64,000 nt of DNA from an uncultured Flavobacteriales bacterium (GCA_913058295.1 CAJXRD010000003.1:47248-111247), one strand, 5' to 3'; positions 33,328 to 43,369 are shown, counted from the stretch's first letter. Numbers and translations are program-made. Notes: a model not told the origin generated them from the sequence alone.

Positions 33328-36300
33328 CTATTGCTTAAAATAATCTACAGCTTGTAATGCTTTTTTAATGGTTTTAATTCCATCAAAAGTAATAATTAAC
33401 CGCAATCCTTTTCTAGTATCTTTTTCTTTCATTTTTACAAACTCAGAATTGTTCTGAGCAAAAGTTAATACTTTAGAAAAATTATTGCTTTGGTAAAAAG
33501 CACTTTGTTGATCTGCCACAAAATAACCAACCATTTTGCCTTGTTTCATAATTAATCGCTCTAGCCCCATTGTAATAGCAATCCATTTAATACGAACACT
33601 ATTTAATAAATCCAAGGCTTGGGTTGGTAATTCCCCAAAACGATCTATAAGATCGATTTCAAATTTTTGAAGTTCTTTTTCTGTTTTAAGTTCACTTAAC
33701 TTATTGTATAAGTTTAATCGCTCGGTAACACTATTAACAAAATCATCTGGGAACAACAATTCAAAATCAGTATCGATTACAGTTTCTTTTACAAACTTTT
33801 TTAGTTCGTGTTCGGTACCAGAATACAATTCTTTAAATTCTTTTTCTTTTAATTCATCAATTGCTTCCGCCAGTATTTTCTGATAGGTTTCAAATCCAAT
33901 TTCATTGATAAATCCACTTTGTTCACCGCCTAACAGATCACCAGCACCTCTAATTTCCAAATCTTTCATGGCAATGTTCAATCCACTGCCCAATTCACTA
34001 AATTGTTCTAGTGCCTGAATTCGTTTACGGGCATCGTCTGTCATTGCAGAATAGGGAGGCGTTATAAAATAGCAGAAGGCTTTTTTATTGCTACGTCCTA
34101 CACGACCTCGCATTTGGTGTAAATCTGATAAGCCAAAATTATTTGCATTATTTATAAAAATAGTATTTGCATTCGGCACATCTAGTCCACTTTCAATGAT
34201 TGTAGTAGAAACCAAAACATCAAATTCATTATTCATAAATGCCAACATCAATTGTTCCAGTTTTTTACCTTCCATTTGACCATGACCAATTCCAATTTTT
34301 GCATCGGGAACTAATCGCTGAATCATTCCAGCTACTTCTTTTATGTTTTCTATTCTATTATGAACAAAAAACACCTGACCGTTTCTTGAAATTTCATAAC
34401 GAATAGCATCTCTAATGATCTCTTCTGAAAAGCGTACCACTTCAGTATCTACTGGATATCGATTTGGGGGAGGCGTACTTATAATTGAAAGATCTCTTGC
34501 TGCCATCAAACTAAACTGAAGAGTTCTCGGAATAGGTGTAGCCGTTAAGGTTAGCGTGTCTACATTTTGTTTTATGGTCTTGAGTTTGTCTTTTACTGCA
34601 ACACCAAATTTTTGTTCTTCATCTACAATTAACAAACCTAAATCTTTAAATTCTATAGCTTTATTAACGAGTTGGTGGGTTCCGATTACAATGTCTAATC
34701 TTCCATTTTTCAAACCCTCTAAAACTGCTTTTCTCTGATTTGTAGATCTAAATCTATTTAGATAATCCACATTTACGGGCATTTCGGATAACCTTTCTGT
34801 AAAGGTTTTAAAATGTTGAAACGCTAAAATGGTAGTTGGAACTAAAATGGCAACTTGCTTCCCATTATCTACCGCTTTAAAAGCAGCTCTAATAGCAACT
34901 TCGGTTTTTCCAAAACCAACATCTCCACAAACCAATCGATCCATAGGGCGTTCGTTTTCCATATCCCTTTTTACATCTGCCGTTGCGGTAATTTGATCTG
35001 GAGTATCTTCATAGATAAATGAAGATTCTAACTCCAATTGTAAATAGGAATCGGGATCAAAAGAAAAACCTTTTAAGGTTCTTCTTTTAGCGTAAAGTTC
35101 TATTAAATTAAAAGCAATTTCTTTAACTCGTTTTTTGGTTTTCTGTTTTAATTTCTTCCAAGCATCACTCCCTAATTTGTAGATCTTGGGAGTAGTACCA
35201 TCCTTGCCATTATACTTCGATATTTTATGTAATGAATGAATGCTGAGGTATAAAATATCACGCTCCCCGTAAATTAATTTTATAGCTTCTTGAAGTTTTC
35301 CCTCTACATCTATTTTCTGAAGGCCTCCAAATTTTCCAATCCCATGATCGATATGGGTTACATAATCACCAACTTCTAAATTGGTCAATTCTTTTAAGGT
35401 TATGGCTTGCTTTTTTGCATAACCGTTTTTTAATTGAAACTTGTGATACCGTTCAAATATTTGATGGTCGGTATAACAAACATTTTTCTGTTGCGAATCT
35501 ATAAACCCTTGGTACAATGAAAATATGATAGTTTCAAATTGATTTACCTGCTGTTCTGCATCTTCAAAAATATCATGAAAACGTTGGGCTTGCTGCTCAC
35601 TACTACAGAAGATATAATTTTTAAAGCCGTTTTCAGTATTTCTATTAAGATTATTAATAAGTAAATTAAACTGCTTATTAAAAGAAGGCTGGGGTAGGGT
35701 TTGAAAATCAATTGTTGATTCCTCCGAACTTTTGGAAGAATTGTTAAGCTGAACTTTTGTATAATCGTCTAACTGACTTTTAAATAATTCTGAAGTACAA
35801 AAGAGCTCTTCAGGCTTGCTAATTTTTAGTTCAGATTCTAAAGTTACAAAAACCTCTTTTGCAGTTTTAAAAAGTTGATCCAGACTACTGGTTAAAATCT
35901 CTTCATTTTTAAGAAAAACAACCGTTTTGGCAGCGATGTATTTTAAGAAAGTAGTTCGTTGCTCATCCATCATTTTATTTTCCACATTTGGAATGATAGA
36001 TATTCTTTTTACAGGTTCTGTAGAAAGTTGTGTTTCAACATCGAAAGTTCGAATACTATCTACATCATCTCCAAAGAACTCGATACGATATGGTTGGTCA
36101 TGACTAAACGAAAACACATCTAATATCCCACCACGAACAGAGAATTCTCCAGGTTCTGTAACAAAATCGGTTCGCTTAAAATTGTAATCAAAAAGGACTT
36201 CGTTTACAAAATCGATAGACAATTCGTCTTCAATATTAATTTTTAGAGTATGTCTTTCTAATTCTTTACGAGTTACTACTTTTTCAAATAATGCTTCAGG

Positions 36301-36672
36301 GTAGCTAACAATTACCGCTGGCTTTTTCTGAGAATTGATTCGATTTAAAACTTCAGAACGCAATAAAACATTTGCATTATCGGTCTCCTCTATTTGATAA
36401 GGACGACGATAGCTTCCTGGATAAAACAACACATTTTTTTCGCCTAATAAATTCTCCAAATCATTTAAATGATAAGCTGCTTCTTCTTTATCGTTTAATA
36501 TAATTAGAAAAGGTTTGTCAACACGTTTAAAAATTTCAGCAATAACTAAAGAATAAGAAGAGCCTACAAGACCAGAAATGGTAGTTTTTATTTTGGATTG
36601 GGCAATAGTATCCTGCAGTTTTCTAAGATTAGAAGACTGTGAAAAAAGCGAAGAAACAAGGGCTTTGCTCAT
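33328..36672 (-). CDS. mfd: Transcription-repair coupling factor Mfd
   Basis: This 1114-aa DNA translocase releases RNA polymerase stalled at lesions and recruits UvrA. The UvrB-like N-terminal part (EPGEFSVRGGILDVFSFSHDQPYRIEFFGDDVDSIR), the RNA polymerase-interacting domain (LEVGDYVTHIDHGIGKFGGL), helicase motifs (GDVGFGKTEVAIRAAF, VDEEQKFGV, TLTATPIPRTL, HQMRGRVGRSNKKAFCY) and the TRCF C-terminus appear in order. The -7 box TATATTTG (36678-36685) ends only 5 bp before the ATG, so the transcript may be leaderless. Confidence 0.96.
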   Translation of the reverse strand: MSKALVSSLFSQSSNLRKLQDTIAQSKIKTTISGLVGSSYSLVIAEIFKRVDKPFLIILNDKEEAAYHLNDLENLLGEKNVLFYPGSYRRPYQIEETDNANVLLRSEVLNRINSQKKPAVIVSYPEALFEKVVTRKELERHTLKINIEDELSIDFVNEVLFDYNFKRTDFVTEPGEFSVRGGILDVFSFSHDQPYRIEFFGDDVDSIRTFDVETQLSTEPVKRISIIPNVENKMMDEQRTTFLKYIAAKTVVFLKNEEILTSSLDQLFKTAKEVFVTLESELKISKPEELFCTSELFKSQLDDYTKVQLNNSSKSSEESTIDFQTLPQPSFNKQFNLLINNLNRNTENGFKNYIFCSSEQQAQRFHDIFEDAEQQVNQFETIIFSLYQGFIDSQQKNVCYTDHQIFERYHKFQLKNGYAKKQAITLKELTNLEVGDYVTHIDHGIGKFGGLQKIDVEGKLQEAIKLIYGERDILYLSIHSLHKISKYNGKDGTTPKIYKLGSDAWKKLKQKTKKRVKEIAFNLIELYAKRRTLKGFSFDPDSYLQLELESSFIYEDTPDQITATADVKRDMENERPMDRLVCGDVGFGKTEVAIRAAFKAVDNGKQVAILVPTTILAFQHFKTFTERLSEMPVNVDYLNRFRSTNQRKAVLEGLKNGRLDIVIGTHQLVNKAIEFKDLGLLIVDEEQKFGVAVKDKLKTIKQNVDTLTLTATPIPRTLQFSLMAARDLSIISTPPPNRYPVDTEVVRFSEEIIRDAIRYEISRNGQVFFVHNRIENIKEVAGMIQRLVPDAKIGIGHGQMEGKKLEQLMLAFMNNEFDVLVSTTIIESGLDVPNANTIFINNANNFGLSDLHQMRGRVGRSNKKAFCYFITPPYSAMTDDARKRIQALEQFSELGSGLNIAMKDLEIRGAGDLLGGEQSGFINEIGFETYQKILAEAIDELKEKEFKELYSGTEHELKKFVKETVIDTDFELLFPDDFVNSVTERLNLYNKLSELKTEKELQKFEIDLIDRFGELPTQALDLLNSVRIKWIAITMGLERLIMKQGKMVGYFVADQQSAFYQSNNFSKVLTFAQNNSEFVKMKEKDTRKGLRLIITFDGIKTIKKALQAVDYFKQ

Positions 36673-36677
36673 TTGGG

Positions 36678-36685
36678 CAAATATA
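36678..36685 (-). promoter_or_regulatory. -7 box directly before mfd ATG
   Basis: TATATTTG on the minus strand fits TAnnTTTG, and only five bases separate it from the mfd ATG. Confidence 0.5.
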
Positions 36686-36772
36686 AGCTTTGAAAATAAT
36701 ACACTAGATTTTTTTAAAGATTTTTTAACGATTCTCTCTTAATAATTAATATGAATAATGTTTCAATAGTTT

Positions 36773-36780
36773 TATCTTTG
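36773..36780 (+). promoter_or_regulatory. -7 box of the TerB-like gene
   Basis: TATCTTTG fits TAnnTTTG and lies 18 bp upstream of the ATG at 36799. Confidence 0.5.
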
Positions 36781-36798
36781 TAAAATAAATTATAGCAT

Positions 36799-37233
36799 AT
36801 GTCATTTTACGAATTATTTAAGAAAGGTCACCAAACAAGAAATAAAGCTCATTTTGCTTCTATAGCATCTATTGCTATGGCAGATGGAAAAATTTCTGAT
36901 GAAGAACAAGTTTTATTAAAATCTTTAGCAAGAAAGTTTGGAGTTAATTCTTCAGATATGTCCGAAATTTTAAAAAATCCTGCGCAATATCCATTTATTC
37001 CTTCTAACTCTGCAGAAGAAAGATTGGAACGAATTCACGATTTATTTGATATGATTTTCACAGATCATGAAATAAACGTCAAAGAATTAGTGCTTATAAA
37101 AAGGTATGCAATTGGATTGGGATATAATTCGATAGATGCTAATGAATTAATCAAAAACTCTATTGAAATCTATACTGGAGAAATCAAGTTTGATGAATAT
37201 AAGTATTTGATTAATAAAAGAATGAATAAATAA
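36799..37233 (+). CDS. TerB-like (tellurite-resistance-fold) protein
   Basis: This 144-aa all-helical protein shows the TerB pattern HFASIASIAMADGKISDEEQVLLKSLARKFGV followed by a second similar helical unit (IHDLFDMIFTDHEINVKELVLIKRYAIGLGY). The acidic DGKISDEE loop probably binds a divalent metal. No other ter genes are present, so a tellurite role is not implied. It is convergent with fbp. Confidence 0.8.
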   Translation: MSFYELFKKGHQTRNKAHFASIASIAMADGKISDEEQVLLKSLARKFGVNSSDMSEILKNPAQYPFIPSNSAEERLERIHDLFDMIFTDHEINVKELVLIKRYAIGLGYNSIDANELIKNSIEIYTGEIKFDEYKYLINKRMNK

Positions 37234-37235
37234 AC

Positions 37236-38249
37236 TTATTCTTTTTCAGCATTTTTCATAAATTCTTCCGCTTTTTCTACCATTTCTTTGTTTCCACAGA
37301 AAAACGGCACACGTTGGTGAAGCTCAGTTGGTTTAATTTCTAAAATGCGTTTAAAGCCATTACTTGCTTTTCCTCCTGCACGTTCAGCTAAAAAAGCCAT
37401 AGGATTACATTCGTATAATAAACGCAATTTCCCATCCTTATTTTTAGAGGTATTTGGATAGATATAAATTCCACCTTTTATCATATTTCTATGAAAATCG
37501 GATACTAATGAACCGATATACCTAGAAGTATAAGGTCGGTCTTCTTCTTCCGTTTGGCAATACTTGATGTAATCTTTTACACCTTGTGGAAAATGAGTGT
37601 AATTCCCTTCATTCACAGAATAAATACTCCCAGTATCAGGGAATTTCATATTTGGGTGTGAAAGGTAATAAGTTCCTATAGCAGGGTTTAATGTAAATCC
37701 GTTTACGCCATGACCTGTACTGTAGACAATCATAGTTGAAGTCCCGTATACGATATACCCAGCAGCTACTTGTTGATTTCCAGGTTGTAAAAAGTCTTCT
37801 AAAGTAACAGGAGTTCCTGAAGGGGTAACTCTTCGATAAATAGAAAAAATAGTCCCAACCGAAACATTTACATCAATATTAGAAGAACCATCTAAAGGAT
37901 CCATTAAAACTACATATTTGTTGTCGTTTTTATTATTTCCTCCTTTAATAGAAATAAAATCGTCCTCTTCCTCACTAGCGATACCACAAACAATTTCACG
38001 ATTTACCAAAGTTTTTATAAAAACATCGTTAGCGTAAACATCTAATTTTTGTTGCGTTTCTCCTTGAATGTTTTCGTCTCCTGCGGAGCCTAAAATATCG
38101 ACAAGTCCAGCTTTATTTACTTCGTGATTTACAATTTTTCCTGCTAACCTTATAGAGTTGATTAGCCTGGAAAGTTCTCCGGAAGAGTACTTAAACTCAG
38201 CTTGTTTATTAATAATAAATTCGCCAAGTGTTTTGTTTTGTTGTGTCAT
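37236..38249 (-). CDS. fbp: Fructose-1,6-bisphosphatase, class I
   Basis: I chose the ATG at 38249 ([16 protein letters not shown]), the family start; the ORF-track extension runs into the divergent GNAT gene. This 337-aa gluconeogenic enzyme has the metal-binding EEED loop, the signature [26 protein letters not shown], and the substrate-site segment [10 protein letters not shown]...[24 protein letters not shown]. It is normal in length and convergent with the TerB-like gene. Confidence 0.95.
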   Translation of the reverse strand: MTQQNKTLGEFIINKQAEFKYSSGELSRLINSIRLAGKIVNHEVNKAGLVDILGSAGDENIQGETQQKLDVYANDVFIKTLVNREIVCGIASEEEDDFISIKGGNNKNDNKYVVLMDPLDGSSNIDVNVSVGTIFSIYRRVTPSGTPVTLEDFLQPGNQQVAAGYIVYGTSTMIVYSTGHGVNGFTLNPAIGTYYLSHPNMKFPDTGSIYSVNEGNYTHFPQGVKDYIKYCQTEEEDRPYTSRYIGSLVSDFHRNMIKGGIYIYPNTSKNKDGKLRLLYECNPMAFLAERAGGKASNGFKRILEIKPTELHQRVPFFCGNKEMVEKAEEFMKNAEKE

Positions 38250-38334
38250 TACGGTAGGTAGAAATGAATTTGATGCAAATATCGTTAAATTTAAAGAAAT
38301 TGACCCGATATTTGTGAATTCAAAAATAAAAAAT

Positions 38335-38814
38335 ATGAACATTCTAGTAAGAGAGAGCAGCCCTAAGGATATGCCTCAGGTTTTAGATCTTATAAAGGAA
38401 TTGGCTGTTTTTGAAAATTCTCTAATTGAGGTAGAAGTAACAGAGGAAATATTAATCCAAGATGGATTTGGGGAAGACCCTTTGTTTACTTGCTTTATCG
38501 CTGAAGTAAATAAAGAAATTGTTGGAATGGCATTAATTTATTATCGTTTTTCAACTTGGAAAGGAAGAGTGATACATATGGAAGATCTCATTGTAAAAGA
38601 AAAGATGAGAAACATGGGGGTAGGTAAAGCATTGTATTCAAAAGTGATAGCCTATGCTTATGAAAAGAAAGTAAAAAGAATTGAATGGGCAGTTTTAGAT
38701 TGGAATGAAGGCGCCATACGGTTTTACGAAAACAGTGGAGCCAAAGTAATGAAGAATTGGTACATTACTCAAATGGAGGAATCTGGAATAAAAAATTATA
38801 TAGCAACCTTATAA
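38335..38814 (+). CDS. GNAT-family N-acetyltransferase
   Basis: I chose the ATG at 38335 ([13 protein letters not shown]); the ORF-track start lies inside fbp. This 159-aa protein has the acetyl-CoA-binding signature [22 protein letters not shown] and [25 protein letters not shown] near the C-terminus, similar to diamine/thialysine acetyltransferases. The substrate is not predictable. It precedes aspartokinase by 27 bp and may be cotranscribed. Confidence 0.85.
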   Translation: MNILVRESSPKDMPQVLDLIKELAVFENSLIEVEVTEEILIQDGFGEDPLFTCFIAEVNKEIVGMALIYYRFSTWKGRVIHMEDLIVKEKMRNMGVGKALYSKVIAYAYEKKVKRIEWAVLDWNEGAIRFYENSGAKVMKNWYITQMEESGIKNYIATL

Positions 38815-38841
38815 ATTTCCATGCACAAACATGGCAATACT

Positions 38842-40098
38842 ATGAACATATTTAAATTTGGTGGAGCATCAGTAAAAAACGCGGAAGGAGTAAAAAACGT
38901 ATTAACCGTATTACAATCTACAGGAGAAACTAAATTGGTAATAATTGTTTCGGCAATGGGGAAGACTACCAATAATCTAGAAGCAGTGGTAAGACATTAT
39001 TTCTCTAATCCTGAAGAAACGAAATCAGCGGTTTCAATTGTTTACGATTTTCATTATAAGATAATTTCAGAATTATTTAGTAATACTTCACATCCAGTAT
39101 TTACAAAATTATCAAAGCTATTTAATGAACTTAAGTCTTTTTTAGAAAGCAATAAATCATCCAACCATGCTTTTATTTACGATCAGATAGTAAGTTATGG
39201 GGAGCTTCTTTCCACAACAATAATTTCAGAATATTTTTCAGAAAAAGGAATAAAAAACACCTTCTTAGATGTTAGAAAATGTATTAAAACCAACACCAAT
39301 TACAGAGATGCCTTAGTAAATTGGAAAGAAACACAAAGTAAAATTAAGGCAATAGTAAAGTCGGATGAGATTACCATAACACAAGGTTTTATCGCATCAG
39401 AAAGTACACATAATTTTACTACAACGCTAGGTAGAGAGGGATCTGATTATACCGCAGCTATTTTTGCTTATTGCTTAAATGCCCAAAAAGTTATTATCTG
39501 GAAAGATGTTCCTGGAGTTCTAAACGCAGATCCTCGCCATTTTAGTAAAACCGAATTATTAAACCATATTTCTTACAGAGAAGCTATTGAGTTGGCTTTT
39601 TACGGGGCATCTGTAATTCATCCAAAAACACTACAGCCTCTTCAAAGAAAAGAAATTCCATTGTTTGTAAAATCATTTTACAACCCTACTGATGCAGGAA
39701 CTTGTGTAGGGAAAGGAGTTGCATTAGATCCTTTGATTTCTTGTTTTATCTTAAAAAAGAATCAGACCCTAATTTCCCTTTCCTCTTTAGATTTTTCATT
39801 TATGATGGAAGATAATATAGGAGACGTTTTTAAATTACTACACCAGCATAAAATGAAAGTGAACCTTATTCAAAATTCTGCGATTAGTTTTTCGGTTTGT
39901 ATAGAGAATAAATTCAATAATTTGGAGTCTTTACTTATAAAACTAAGAGAAACATTTAGAGTATCGTGGAATGAAAACGTGACCCTTTATACCATTCGTC
40001 ATTCAAGGCCATTAGAAATCAATAACTTGCTTAAGGGTAAAAAAATGCTCCTAAGACAAGAGAGTAGAGAAACTGTTCAATTGGTAGTAAAGGAATAG
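38842..40098 (+). CDS. Aspartokinase
   Basis: I prefer the ATG at 38842 (MNIFKFGGASVKNAEGV), the family start, over the ORF-track start seven codons earlier; this gives 418 aa. The kinase domain is seen in KFGGASV, IIVSAMGKTTNNLE, TTTLGREGSDYTAAIFAYCL and KDVPGVLNADPRHF. The C-terminal part resembles ACT regulatory domains but is divergent. It phosphorylates aspartate for lysine, threonine and methionine synthesis. It is monofunctional, with no homoserine dehydrogenase part. Confidence 0.9.
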   Translation: MNIFKFGGASVKNAEGVKNVLTVLQSTGETKLVIIVSAMGKTTNNLEAVVRHYFSNPEETKSAVSIVYDFHYKIISELFSNTSHPVFTKLSKLFNELKSFLESNKSSNHAFIYDQIVSYGELLSTTIISEYFSEKGIKNTFLDVRKCIKTNTNYRDALVNWKETQSKIKAIVKSDEITITQGFIASESTHNFTTTLGREGSDYTAAIFAYCLNAQKVIIWKDVPGVLNADPRHFSKTELLNHISYREAIELAFYGASVIHPKTLQPLQRKEIPLFVKSFYNPTDAGTCVGKGVALDPLISCFILKKNQTLISLSSLDFSFMMEDNIGDVFKLLHQHKMKVNLIQNSAISFSVCIENKFNNLESLLIKLRETFRVSWNENVTLYTIRHSRPLEINNLLKGKKMLLRQESRETVQLVVKE

Positions 40099-40115
40099 GC
40101 TAATACGTTTTTAGC

Positions 40116-40123
40116 TATATTTG
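40116..40123 (+). promoter_or_regulatory. -7 box of the OlsF-like gene
   Basis: TATATTTG fits TAnnTTTG and lies 22 bp upstream of the ATG at 40146. Confidence 0.5.
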
Positions 40124-40145
40124 TTTTGAAAAATTATAAACTTTT

Positions 40146-41960
40146 ATGGGATTAGTAACTGCAAAAGAAGTGGCAAAAACAATCAATTTAGATCGGTATG
40201 GTCTATTGGGCACTTTTTTGGGTTGGACGCTAATGCGGGTTTTAAATATCTCTACGATTAATAGAGTTTATGACAAGCATAAGCACCTGGAAGGATTAAA
40301 TTTTATGGATGCCTTATTAGAGGAGTTTGAAATAAAGTTTGAAATTCCTGAAGAAGACCTTAGACGTATTCCAAAAGAAGGGTCATTTATTACTATATCT
40401 AATCATCCATTAGGAGGAGTAGATGGAATTTTATTATTGAAATTATTATTAGAGCATCGCTCAGACTTTAAAATCATAGCCAATTTTTTACTGCATCGCA
40501 TTGAGCCAATGAAGCCTTTTATAATGCCAGTAAATCCTTTTGAAGAACACAAAAATGCTAAGTCTAGTTTCGGAGGATTTAAAGATGCCTTAAAACACCT
40601 AGAAGATGGTTATCCTTTAGGGATATTTCCTGCTGGAGAAGTATCTACTTATAGAGATGGAAAACTTATTATAGACAAACCCTGGGAAGAAGCTGTGATG
40701 AAATTAGTGAAAAAAGCTAATGTGCCAGTTGTACCCATTTATTTTCATGCTAAAAACAGTAAATTGTTTTATAGAATGGCGAAAATGAGTGATAAGTTTA
40801 GAACAGCAAAACTACCTTCGGAAGTACTTACTCAAAAAGAACGATTGATTAAAGTTAGAATTGGAAAACCCATTTCTATTAAAGATCAAAACGAACAAGA
40901 ATCTTTAGAAAGTTTTACCAACTTTATCAGGCGAAAGACTTATATGCTTGCCAATCCTTTTGAAAAGAAAAACATATTAGATAGTATCCCTAAAAATTTA
41001 AAGTTTCCAAAACCTCCCAAAAAAATTGTAAAACCGGTTTCTGTTTCAATTATTGAAAAGGAAATAGATTCTTTGCGTAAAAATGATAAACGCCTATTAG
41101 AAAGTAAAAATTATGAGGTCTTTTTAGCGGAAGCAACCATAATCCCTAATATTATTCAAGAGATTGGGAGACTACGTGAGATTACATTTAGAGAAATTGG
41201 TGAGGGCACCAATAATTCAATCGATTTAGATAAGTTTGACGCCTATTACCACCATATGTTTTTATGGGATCATGTAGAGAAAAAGATTGCTGGAGCCTAT
41301 AGAATGGGAATGGGCTCAGAAATATATTCAAAATACGGAATAGATGGGTTTTACTTACAAGATTTATTTCGGTTTGAACCAGAACTTTTCCCAATGATGA
41401 GTAAGTCTATTGAAATGGGGCGTGCTTTTATCATAAAAAAATACCAAATGCGTCCAATGCCCTTGTTTTTGCTTTGGAAAGGAATTGTACATACTACACT
41501 TCGTTTTCCAGAACATCGCTATCTAATTGGAGGGGTAAGTATTAGTAATAAATTTTCTGAATTTTCTAAATCCTTGATGATAGAATTTATGAAATCTAAT
41601 TATTACGATCCTTATGTAGCTCAATATATCAAGCCGAAAAAAGAATATAAAGTCAAACTTAAAGATGCTGATAAAGATTTTATTTTTGATGAAACGGAAG
41701 CCGACTTAAACAAGTTTGATAAAATTATTGATGAGGTTGAGCCAGGGAGTTTACGAATCCCGGTGCTTATAAAAAAGTACATCAAACAAAATGCAAAAGT
41801 AGTCGCGTTTAATGTGGATCCTTTATTTAATAATGCTATAGATGGTTTAATGTATATCCGAATTGCAGACCTTCCTGAAAGCACTGTAAAACCTGTTATG
41901 GAGGAGTTTCAAGCCGAATTAGAAAAGAAATTCGGAAACTATAAGACAGAAGAGGAGTGA
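40146..41960 (+). CDS. OlsF-like bifunctional aminolipid acyltransferase
   Basis: This 604-aa protein has an N-terminal PlsC-type acyltransferase with the HX4D motif in SNHPLGGVDG (about residue 86), the FPAGEVSTYR motif and VPVVPIYFHAKNS. The C-terminal half (from about residue 310) resembles the GNAT-like N-acyltransferase of hemolysin/OlsB type (LREITFREIGEGTNNSIDLDKFDAYYHHMFLWDH, AYRMGMG, MGRAFI). This fusion matches OlsF, which makes ornithine lipids from ornithine with two acyl transfers. Glycine or other aminolipids are possible products in Bacteroidota. It acts at the inner membrane. Confidence 0.82.
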   Translation: MGLVTAKEVAKTINLDRYGLLGTFLGWTLMRVLNISTINRVYDKHKHLEGLNFMDALLEEFEIKFEIPEEDLRRIPKEGSFITISNHPLGGVDGILLLKLLLEHRSDFKIIANFLLHRIEPMKPFIMPVNPFEEHKNAKSSFGGFKDALKHLEDGYPLGIFPAGEVSTYRDGKLIIDKPWEEAVMKLVKKANVPVVPIYFHAKNSKLFYRMAKMSDKFRTAKLPSEVLTQKERLIKVRIGKPISIKDQNEQESLESFTNFIRRKTYMLANPFEKKNILDSIPKNLKFPKPPKKIVKPVSVSIIEKEIDSLRKNDKRLLESKNYEVFLAEATIIPNIIQEIGRLREITFREIGEGTNNSIDLDKFDAYYHHMFLWDHVEKKIAGAYRMGMGSEIYSKYGIDGFYLQDLFRFEPELFPMMSKSIEMGRAFIIKKYQMRPMPLFLLWKGIVHTTLRFPEHRYLIGGVSISNKFSEFSKSLMIEFMKSNYYDPYVAQYIKPKKEYKVKLKDADKDFIFDETEADLNKFDKIIDEVEPGSLRIPVLIKKYIKQNAKVVAFNVDPLFNNAIDGLMYIRIADLPESTVKPVMEEFQAELEKKFGNYKTEEE

Positions 41961-41962
41961 TT

Positions 41963-42379
41963 TTATATATAAGAATCTATTAAACCTTTGCTATACGCCT
42001 TTATTTCATTTCTAGTTTTTAAAAATGCACTTTCAATTTCTTCTTTTGTTCCATTAATTTTTGAAGGATCTGTGAAATTGTGATGCAATCTAATTGCATT
42101 TTTTGAAGGTATAAAAGGACAATTTTCATGAGCATGGTCACAAACAGTTAAGATAACATCAAAATTAATCGCGTCATATTCACTTACATTATTTGAAGTA
42201 TGATGCGAAATATCGACATCATCATCTTTCATAATGGAAACCGCATTTTTATTAAGACCATGAGTTTCAATTCCTGCACTATAAATTTTTGCTTTTCCTT
42301 CAGCAAATAGAGATAAGTATCCGTGTGCCATCTGACTGCGACAAGAATTTCCTGTACAAAGTACTAATATATTTTTCAT
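41963..42379 (-). CDS. arsC: Thioredoxin-type arsenate reductase ArsC
   Basis: I chose the ATG at 42379 (MKNILVLCTGNSCRSQ); the longer ORF runs into the upstream GNAT gene. This 138-aa LMW-phosphatase-fold protein has the CX5R P-loop (CTGNSCRS) and a second cysteine pair in TVCDHAHENCPF that completes the disulfide relay. It reduces arsenate to arsenite. It is the last gene of the ars operon and is convergent with the OlsF-like gene. Confidence 0.9.
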   Translation of the reverse strand: MKNILVLCTGNSCRSQMAHGYLSLFAEGKAKIYSAGIETHGLNKNAVSIMKDDDVDISHHTSNNVSEYDAINFDVILTVCDHAHENCPFIPSKNAIRLHHNFTDPSKINGTKEEIESAFLKTRNEIKAYSKGLIDSYI

Positions 42380-42389
42380 TTTATTTTTT

Positions 42390-42863
42390 TTAAAATTTTC
42401 GTTCCAAAAGGACATTATCATGCCATTTACCATCCCGCTTGGCAATTTTCTCTCTAAAACCAATTTCTCGAAAACCACATGATTTATGCAGGGATATACT
42501 GGATTTGTTTTGAGAAAAAATGGATGCTTGTAAGGTCCAAAAACCTTTTTTTTCACTTTCGTTTATTAAATATTGCAATAATATTTTCCCTAAGTTTTTT
42601 CCTTGGTATTCAGGATCTATATAGATGGTGTCTTCTGCAACACCATGATACACTTTTCGTTTTGAAACGGAACTTAAAGCACACCATCCAATAACTTTGT
42701 CATCTATTTCTAATACAAACCTACAAGTATCCAAAAACTTTAAATTCCAAGAATTCCAATCGGGAATTTCAGTTTCAAAAGTAGCGATTCCTGTTACTAA
42801 TCCTTTTTTATAGATTGCTGCTACTTGAGGATAATCGGATGCTATTAAGGGACGTATATTCAT
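42390..42863 (-). CDS. Phosphinothricin/arsinothricin acetyltransferase-like GNAT (ArsN1-like)
   Basis: This 157-aa GNAT has the PAT-type features IRPLIASDYPQVAAIYKKGL, AEDTIYIDPEYQGKNLGKILLQYLI and the C-terminal GKWHDNVLLERKF. These mark the phosphinothricin acetyltransferase family, which includes ArsN1 enzymes that acetylate the arsenical antibiotic arsinothricin. Its place between an ArsR/DUF6428 pair and arsC argues for ArsN1. Methionine sulfoximine or phosphinothricin are alternative substrates. The ATG abuts the upstream stop. Confidence 0.82.
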   Translation of the reverse strand: MNIRPLIASDYPQVAAIYKKGLVTGIATFETEIPDWNSWNLKFLDTCRFVLEIDDKVIGWCALSSVSKRKVYHGVAEDTIYIDPEYQGKNLGKILLQYLINESEKKGFWTLQASIFSQNKSSISLHKSCGFREIGFREKIAKRDGKWHDNVLLERKF

Positions 42864-43352
42864 TTAGCAGCAACCACCAGCTGGATCACAACAAACTTCA
42901 GCAGTTTCTGAAACAACTTCAGGAACTCCACAGGTTTCTTTTGCCTTGCAATCTGTTTTATATACAGCTAATTTTATGACTAAGCTATTTTCCTGAATAT
43001 CAAAATCACTAACAAAAAGTTGTGCGGTATGGAACATAGGATTGCTATATTCAAATTTTACTTCCGCTTTCATATCATAAGGTTTCATTTCTCCTACCTT
43101 ATTTAGAATTGCTAACGCTTTAAAGGTTTTCATAAATTCTGTTTTTCCAATTTCAGAAGGACTTTCCCAAAGTTGAATAATAGTTTCATTCCAAGCATCG
43201 GTTCCAGCGCCACAATCCACTGAATCTATAGCAATATGTTTCACTTCAGTAATATGATAATTTGCACCAACTAACATTGTAGGGGCATATTCAAACAGTA
43301 AAGATTTGTCTTTGTTCTCGTTTAATAGCGTAAATAGTTCTTGTGTTTTCAT
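42864..43352 (-). CDS. DUF6428-family protein of ars operons
   Basis: This 162-aa protein (MKTQELFTLLNENKDKSLLFEY, GANYHITEVKHIAIDSVDCGAGTDAWNETIIQLWES) matches the uncharacterised DUF6428 type found beside ArsR in Bacteroidota. The C-terminal tail is rich in cysteine (CKAKETCGVPEV...CCDPAGGCC), which suggests thiol binding of arsenite or a metal. No enzymatic motif is visible. It lies 17 bp downstream of arsR. Confidence 0.8.
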   Translation of the reverse strand: MKTQELFTLLNENKDKSLLFEYAPTMLVGANYHITEVKHIAIDSVDCGAGTDAWNETIIQLWESPSEIGKTEFMKTFKALAILNKVGEMKPYDMKAEVKFEYSNPMFHTAQLFVSDFDIQENSLVIKLAVYKTDCKAKETCGVPEVVSETAEVCCDPAGGCC

Positions 43353-43369
43353 AATCTATAGTTTTATTA

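Noticed and set aside
36799-37233. Tellurite-resistance operon
   Set aside because: Only a lone TerB-like protein is present, with no terC, terD, terZ or related genes.
38158-38334. N-terminal extension of the GNAT ORF
   Set aside because: This part is antisense to the fbp 5' end; the family start is the Met at 38335.
38250-38342. N-terminal extension of the fbp ORF
   Set aside because: The hydrophobic leader-like sequence is not part of class I FBPases and overlaps the divergent GNAT promoter.
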